DNA of 64,000 nucleotides from Arachis hypogaea. Taxonomy: Eukaryota; Streptophyta; Magnoliopsida; Fabales; Fabaceae. Positions within the stretch are counted from its first letter, which is position 1, and every line of letters begins with the position of its first letter. Where the stretch lies: contig NW_027255478.1 of NCBI RefSeq assembly GCF_003086295.3, positions 17,951 through 81,950 of the forward strand, in the 5' to 3' direction. The position numbers and the translations under genes were made by a program. Below are positions 57,609 to 64,000 of this stretch, one piece after another. The notes beneath the pieces were generated by a model. The model made no database searches. It saw nothing but the letters and a program-made list of their open reading frames with translations, and had not been told where the DNA came from.

Positions 57609-59458
57609 TTAGTTGAGGTTGTACTTCTGTTTGGGGGTCTCCTCCATGCTGCCCAAGTAGTGTTTGTGTCTTTGTCCATTCACCGTGAATCTTCTCTTTG
57701 AGCCTTCTTCCATTATTTGTCCATAAGGTGAGACTTTTGTGGCTAGGAAGGGTCCCGACCATCTTGATTTGAGTTTCCCAGGAAAGAGTTTCAGTCTAGA
57801 ATTGTAGAGAAGCGCATGTTGCCCTTCTTCGAAACTTCTGGGTACCAAATTGAGATCGTGTCTCCTTTTTGCTTTTTTCTTATAGATCTTGGTATTTTCA
57901 TAGGCTTGGGATCTAAATTCTTCCAATTCTTGAAGCTGCAGAATCCTTTTTTCACCAGCAGTAGTGCTATCTAGGTTCAGTGTTTTAAGGGCCTAGGAGG
58001 CCTTGTGCTCCAGCTCTAACGGCAAGTTACAAGCCTTACCATACACCAGTTGATATGGGGATATCCCAATTGGTGTTTTGATGGCTGTCCTGTATGCCCA
58101 AAGAGCATCATCTAGCTTCTTCGCCCAGTCTTTTCTTGATATTCCCACAGTCTTTTCCAAAATCATTTTCAACTCTAGGTTAGATATCTCTGTTTGCCCA
58201 CTTGTTTGGGGATGATAAGGTGTGGCAACCTTATGCTTCACCCCATATCACAGGAGTAGGGCTTCCAATGGTCTATTGGAGAAATGGCTCCCTCCATCAC
58301 TGATGAGGGCTCGTGGGACTCCAAACCTGGTGAAGATATTCCTTCGAAGAAAGTTTATGACCACCTTGTTGTCATTAGTTGGGGTCGCCACTGCCTCCAC
58401 CCACTTAGATACATAGTCTACTGCCACCAAGATAAACTTGTTTGAATATGAGGGTGGGAATGGTCCCATGAAATCAATCCCCCATACATCAAACAGTTCA
58501 AGTTCTAGAATGTATTGTTGTGGCATCTCATTTCTCTTGGGCAGGTTGCCAGCCCTTTGGCATTCGTCGCAGCTTCTCACCAATTCCTTAGCATCTTTGA
58601 AGATAGTGGGCCAGAAGAACCCACATTGCAGCACTTTTGCGACAGTTCTTTCTCCTCCAAAGTGACCTCCATAACTAGCACTATGGCAACTCCACAGGAC
58701 CCTTTGTCCTTCTTCTTCTGAGATGCACCTCCTAAGGATTCCATCTGAGCATTTCTTAAAGAGATAGGGTTCATCCCAAATGAAATACTTGGCATCATTG
58801 ATGAGTTTCCTTCTTTGGTATTTGTTGATTCCAGGGGGTAAGTCACCGGCTGCTTTAAAATTGGCAATATCCGCAAACCATGGTGCTTTATGAATCATCA
58901 TTAGCTGCTCATCTGGGAAGAATTCATTTACACTTGTATCATAGGCATCATTCTTCTCACAAGGGATTCTGGATAGATGGTCTGCCACTTTGTTCTCCAC
59001 ACCCTTTTTGTCTCTAATTTCAATGTTAAACTCCTGCAACAATAAAATCCATCTGATTAGTCTTGGTTTTGTCTCTTGTTTGGTAAATAGATATTTGAGT
59101 GCTGTGTGATCAGTGAAAACAATAACTTTAGATCCAATAAGATATGATCTAAATTTGTCAAATGCAAAAACTATTGCCAGCAATTCCTTTTCTGTAGTGG
59201 TATAATTCTTTTGAGTATCATTAAGGACCTTGCTGGCATAGTATATCACATGCACCAAACTTTCTTTTCTCTGTCCTAACACTGCCCCAACTGCGAAATC
59301 AGATGCATCACACATCAGTTCGAATGGTAAATTCCAATCAGGAAGGGTGATGATAGGAGCTGAGGATAGCCTCTTTTTCAAGTTTTCAAATACTAGCATG
59401 CATTTCTCATAAAAAATAAATGGTGTATCAGACATTAGGAGATTGCTTAAGGGCTTGG
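57609..59458 (-). pseudogene. RNase H and integrase of element E
   Basis: Minus strand. RNase H ([24 protein letters not shown]), integrase HHCC ([13 protein letters not shown] ... CDECQR) and catalytic residues D ([12 protein letters not shown]), D ([11 protein letters not shown]) and E region ([15 protein letters not shown], where the usual G-Q-A-E reads G-Q-T-E and the following R is L). Breaks: a frameshift near 59455 at the RT/RNase H border, a TGA at 58248-58250, and a TAG at 57993-57995. The last piece runs to 57609 and ends with a Lys/Asn-rich tail. Confidence 0.9.
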
Positions 59459-61150
59459 CTATCTATGAAAATCTTTAATAAACCTTCTGTAGAAGCCAGC
59501 ATGTCCCAAAAAGTTCCTAATTTCCTTGACATCACTTGGTGGAGGTAACATTTCAATTAGCTCCACCTTAGCTCTGTCTACCTCAATGCCTTGATTAGAA
59601 ACATTATGGCCAAGAACTATTCCCTCTGTCACCATGAAATGACATTTTTCCCAGTTCAAGACTAAATTGGTTTCTTGACATCTTTTCAATACCAAGGCAA
59701 GATAGTTTAGGCAATTAGGGAAGGAATCTCCAAATACTGAGAAGTCATCCATGAAAACTTCAATGAACTTCTCTATCATATCTGAAAAGATGGAGAGCGT
59801 GCAGCGTTGAAAAGTTGCTGGTGCATTACAAAGCCCAAATGGCATGCGTCTGTAGGCAAACACTCCACATGGGCATGTGAATGATGTTTTCTCTTGGTCT
59901 CTTGGATCAACCACTATTTGGTTATGTCCTGAATAACCATCTAGAAAACAATAATATGCATGTCCCGCAAGTCTTTCCAACATTTGATCCATGAAGGGAA
60001 GTGGAAAATGATCTTTTCTTGTGGCTTCATTGAGCTTCCTATAGTCAATACACATTCTCCAGCCTGTGATGGTTCTTGTAGGGATTAGCTCATTCCTTTT
60101 GTTGGGCACCACAGTGATTCCTCCTTTCTTGGGAACCACTTGAACTGGACTGACCCATTGGCTATCTAAAATTGGGTAGATTACTCCACCCTGCCACAAT
60201 TTCATAACTTCTTTTTGCACTACTTCTTTCATTGCAGGATTCAATTTTCTTTGGGGCTGAATGGACGGTTTGGCACCTTCTACCAAGAGTATCTTATGCA
60301 TGCATATGGCTGAACTGATTCCTTTCAAGTCAGCAAGTGTCCATCCAATGGCATCCTTATGCTTTCGCAAGACTTGAAGCAACTCTTCCTCTTGTTCTTG
60401 GCTGAGGGCTGAATTTATGATCACTGGATAACTTTTATTTTCTCCCAAGTATGCATATTTGAGAGTGGTTGGCAGTGCGTTAAGCTCCAGTTTGGGCACT
60501 TCTTTTCCTTCCTCCTTGTCTTCTAGTATGCCTTGAACATGTATTTCAGCGGCTGCAGCTTCTTCGCTTGCTGCTAATTCTTTTTCTGTTGATGCTTCAA
60601 GTTCTTCTTCAAGAGTTTCTTGTACCAAAGCCTCTACAAAGTCCAACCTCATACATTCTCCCAATGAGTTGTGTGGGTAACTCATGGCCTTAAACACATT
60701 GAATGTCATTTTCTCCTCATGTAATCTAAGGACAAGTTCACCCTTTTGGACATCAATAATGGCTCCGGCAGTGGCTAAGAATGGTCTTCCCAGGATGATG
60801 GAATTCTTAGCTCCTTCCTCCATGTCTAATACCACGAAATCTGCTGGAAAGATGAAGTCTCCTACCTTCACCAGCAGATCTTCTACTATTCTATGGGGAA
60901 ATTTGAATGATCTGTCTGCTAGTTGCAGCGTCATTCTTGTTGGTTTGGCTTCTTCAATCTTCATTTTTTTCATCATTGCTAGAGACATTAGGTTTATGCT
61001 GGCTCTTAGATCACATAAAGCCTTTTCCACAGTGATTTCCCCAATGATACAAGGGATTTGGAAACTCCCAGGATCCTTCAATTTCTGGGGCAATTTGTGT
61101 TGGATGATGGCGCTGCATTCTTCAGTGAGCACTACGGTCTCATTATTCTT
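59459..61150 (-). pseudogene. Protease and reverse transcriptase of element E
   Basis: Minus strand, open from after the TAG at 61151-61153 to the frameshift near 59459. The protease active site reads CDLRASINLMS where element C has CDLGASINLMP; the Gly codon is changed to AGA at 61004-61006, which should abolish activity. RT is well kept with FLDGYSGHNQIVVDP and FMDDFSVFGD (near 59750). The linker between protease and RT is Glu-rich (EELEASTEKELAASEEAAAA). Confidence 0.9.
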
Positions 61151-62999
61151 CTAGCTTCTCTTCTTGGTCATCAATTCCTTCAAGAACTTGGTATAGAGTG
61201 GAATTTGCTCTATTGCTTCAGCAAAGGGTATGTTTATTTGTAGTTTCTTGAAGATTTCCAAGAATCTTGAGAATTGGTTGTCCTCTCCCCTCTTCTTTAA
61301 TTGCAGCTGATGGGGGTATGAGGCCTTTGAGAAGCATGGTTTGAGTGCTTCTCCTTCTTGATGAGGCTTAGGGTTTGAGGGTTGAGCTTCCTCATGTCCT
61401 TTGTTTTCTTCATCCAATTTCTTCTCTGGTGGTTTCTCGTGGGTCTCCTTCAATTCCTTCCCACTTCTGAGGGTGATAGCTTGACATTCCTCCTTTGGTA
61501 TTGAGTTAATATTGCTGCAATTGTTGTGTCCAGGGACTTGCTTGAATAAGAATTCAATCTGTGTTTCCAGTTTCTTGATGGCAGCATCTTGATTCTGCAT
61601 GTTGGATTGCACTTCTTCCCAAAAAGCTTTACTATCTTGAATTTTCTTGCATAAGTTTTCAAGTAGAGCCTCAATCTTTGAGAGCCTCTCCTCGGTTATT
61701 GATGGTGGGTTGAGATTAGGTGGTTGAGAAGATTGGTTAGATGGATGCTGGTAATATCTGTATGAGGTGTTTTGATGAGTTGCATTGTTGTTGGAGTTGA
61801 GATTGTGGCGTCTTTGATCTTGCCCTTGGTCTTGTTGGTTTCCCCATCCAAAGTTGGGGTGATTTCTCCATCCAGAGTTGTAAGTTTTGGAGTATGGATC
61901 ATGGACTTGTCTAGGTAAGTTTCCAACATAGTTGGCTTTCTCCCAATCACCTTCTTCTCCTATGTTTACTCTTTCTTGAGCTGATGATGAGGTGATGGCT
62001 GCTGCAACTTGGTTCTCCTCCACCTTCTTGGTAAGATATGCTAGTTGCTTGGTGATCATCTTATTTTGAGCTAACAATGCATCCATGTGGTTCAGCTCCA
62101 TTACTCCTCTAGTGTTACTTCTTTCAGAGGCATAGAAGTAGTCATTTTCAGCAACTGTTTCAATGACATATATGGCTTTTTCAATGGTTTTCTTCTTGTT
62201 TAGAGAGCCTCCTGATGAATGATCCACAGCCTTCTTTGACTCATATGAAAGACCTTCATAGAAGATGTGAAGTTGAACCCACTCATTAAACATCTCTGGT
62301 GGGCATCTCTGGTGGGCATCTCCTTGTTAGGTCTTTGAATCTCTCCCATGCTTCATAAAGTGTCTTACCATCTTGTTGTCTAAAAGTTTGCACCTCAGTT
62401 CTTAGCCTATTGATCCTTTGAGGAGGGTAAAATCTTGCCAGAAACTTGTTTACCACTTCTTCCCAATTAGTTAAGCTCTCCTTTGGGAAGGATTCAAGCC
62501 ATTTGGATGCCTTGTCCCTGAGTGAAAAAGGGAACAAGAGCAACCTATAGACATCTGGGTGGACTCCATCGGACTTCACTATGTCACAAATCCTCAAGAA
62601 GGTGGTCAAATGTTGATTAGGATCTTCTTGAGCACCTCCTCCAAATGAGCAATTATTCTGCACAAGAGTGATAAGCTGGGGTTTTAGCTTGAAATTATTG
62701 GCATGTATGGTGAGCTTCTGAATGCTCCTTCCACAGTTTCCTGGATTAGGATTGATATAGGATCCTAAGACTCTCCTTTCTTGCTCAGCCCGGTTTGCAT
62801 GACCTTCTCTGACATGATTATGAGCTTCTTCTTCATGATTGTTCTCCATATTTTCTTCCATGTAGGGTTCAAAATACTCTTCCTCTTCTTCCTCAGCACC
62901 AATAATCCTTTTCCCTATTGCTTCCCTTCTTAGTCTCCAAAGGATTCTTTCGGGTTCTGAATCAAAGGATGTTGAAGCTCCTTCTCTTCTCCCTGTCAT
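61151..62999 (-). pseudogene. Gag of element E, split by a 13-base duplication
   Basis: Minus strand from the ATG at 62999 (MTGRREGASTSF). The gag domain matches element C closely (LKPQLITLVQNNCSFGGGAQ; LLLFPFSLRDKASKWLESFP; FLARFYPPQRI). At 62291-62316 the unit CATCTCTGGTGGG stands twice, shifting the frame; coding then resumes (FNEWVQLHIFYEGLS) to TAG at 61151. A Gln/Asn-rich middle and FLEIFKKLQINIPFAEAIEQ lead straight into protease, showing that gag and pol were one frame. Confidence 0.9.
62291..62316. repeat. 13-base tandem duplication in gag of element E
   Basis: CATCTCTGGTGGG twice, directly adjacent and identical; element C has a single copy at the corresponding site. Confidence 0.92.
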
Positions 63000-63236
63000 A
63001 CAACAAACAGATTGCACAACAGGAAATAAAATGAAGAAACTATTCTTGTTAGGGTAATTGTTAGTGTGAGTGATACAAATTATCAAACAGTTAGTGGGTT
63101 AGTGAGCAGAATTGTAATCAAAGAAAGAAAGAACGAAAAATAAAAGAGGGTGCAGGGGGTGAGGAAGAAATAAAAATAAACTAAAAAAAATTAACTGAAT
63201 AAACTAAACAAAAAGAAAAATTCTCAATCTAGTGAT
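63000..63236 (-). other. 5' leader of element E
   Basis: Non-coding, A-rich on the plus strand. It is cut by an LTR at 63237 before any primer site appears. Confidence 0.6.
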
Positions 63237-64000
63237 TGATGAGCGGATAATTTGTATACTTTTTGGCATTGTTTTTAGTATTTTTTTAGTATGATATAGT
63301 TAGTTTTTAGTATATTTTTATTAGTTTTTAGTTAAAATTCACTTTTCTGGACTTTACTATGAGTTTGTGTGTTTTTCTGTGATTTCAGGTATTTTCTGGC
63401 TGAAATTGAGGGACCTGAGCAAAAATCTGATTCAGAGACCAAAAAGGACTGCAGATGCTGTTGGATTCTGACCTCCCTGCACTCAAAGTGGATTTTCTGG
63501 AGCTACAGAAGCCCAATTGGCACGCTCTCAACGGCGTTGGAAAGTAGACATCCTGGGCTTTCCAGCAATATATGATAGTCCATACTTTGCCCAAGATTTG
63601 ATGGCCCAAACCGGCGTTCAAAGTCACCTCAAGAAATCCCAGCGTTAAACGCTGGAACTGGCACCCAAATGGGAGTTAAACGCCCAAACTGGCACCAAAG
63701 CTGGCGTTTAACTCCAAGAAGAGTCTCTACACGAAATTTGCTTCATTGCTCAGCCCAAGCACACACCAAGTGGGCCCGGAAGAGGATTTTTATGTCATTT
63801 ACTCATTTCTGTACACCTTAGGCTACTAGTTTTCTATATATAGGACCTTTTACTATTGTATTTGAAATCTTTTGATCACTTTAGATCTTAAGAGGACTTT
63901 GGTAGCTATCTTCATTTTTATGCTATCTTAGATCATTGGGAGGCTGGCCATTCGGCCATGCCTAGACCTTATGCTTATGTATTTCAACGGTGGAGCTTCA
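63237..64000 (+). mobile_element. LTR of the TGATGAGCGG family (element F), partial
   Basis: Starts TGATGAGCGGATAATTTGTA directly after GTGAT in the leader of element E and continues past the window edge. It carries the GGCGTTTAACTCC/AGCGTTAAACGCTGG array (63600-63720) and AGGCTGGCCATTCGGCCAT near 63942. Whether a full element or a solo LTR follows cannot be seen. Confidence 0.85.

Larger units (their letters stand above)
54459..63236 (-). mobile_element. Element E: minus-strand Athila-like Ty3/gypsy element, decayed, 5' end outside
   Basis: On the minus strand: leader (63236 to 63000), gag, protease, RT, RNase H, integrase (to 57609), hairpin at 57551-57568, long 3' UTR, and 3' LTR (55985 to 54459). 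The 5' LTR and primer site are beyond an LTR inserted at 63237, outside the window. It is related to element C in every domain but lacks C's extra 3' ORF. Five lesions break gag-pol. Confidence 0.9.

Overview
The window is plant nuclear DNA made almost entirely of nested LTR retrotransposons, with a block of about 26 kb of mitochondrial-type DNA (a NUMT) inside one of them. The LTR families (starts such as TGATGAGCGGATAA, arrays of GGCGTTTAACTCC-like words, internal AAGTTTGGTGTTG boxes) are ones I associate with peanut (Arachis). That genus assignment is recall, not proof. I found no intact host protein-coding gene.

Layout. 1-2935: minus-strand pol of a Ty3/gypsy element (element A), open from the break point to the window edge. 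2936-29118: mitochondrial-type block. It holds trnI-CAU, a 3' scrap of trnY, the 5' end of rrn18, a broken B-family DNA polymerase of mitochondrial linear-plasmid type, a mitovirus RdRp-like scrap, two Ty3/gypsy relics and, unexpectedly, an intron-containing piece of a nuclear callose synthase gene. 29119-30515: an LTR in the same orientation as A. 30516-32315: broken Ty1/copia integrase-RT. 32316-37513: a gag-only, probably non-autonomous LTR element (B), carrying a solo LTR (33872-35632). 37514-38513: 1000 N. 38514-52819: an almost complete Athila-like element (C) with tRNA-Asp primer site, gag, pol and an extra 3' ORF. 52820-54458: 3' UTR and LTR of element D. 54459-63236: minus-strand Athila-like element (E), more decayed than C. 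63237-64000: another LTR (F) running off the edge.

How the parts relate. A and E interrupt older elements; the mitochondrial block sits between A's pol and an LTR that fits as A's 5' LTR, so it probably landed in A and replaced gag and the leader. C and E share gag-protease-RT-RNase H-integrase order, have no CCHC knuckle that I can see in Gag and no chromodomain. Both carry a hairpin just after pol whose stem differs by compensating changes. Four LTR families in the window each carry their own array of CG-containing palindromes in the 5' part of the LTR. C, E and the mitochondrial pseudogenes all have stops or frameshifts. Element A's visible pol has none.
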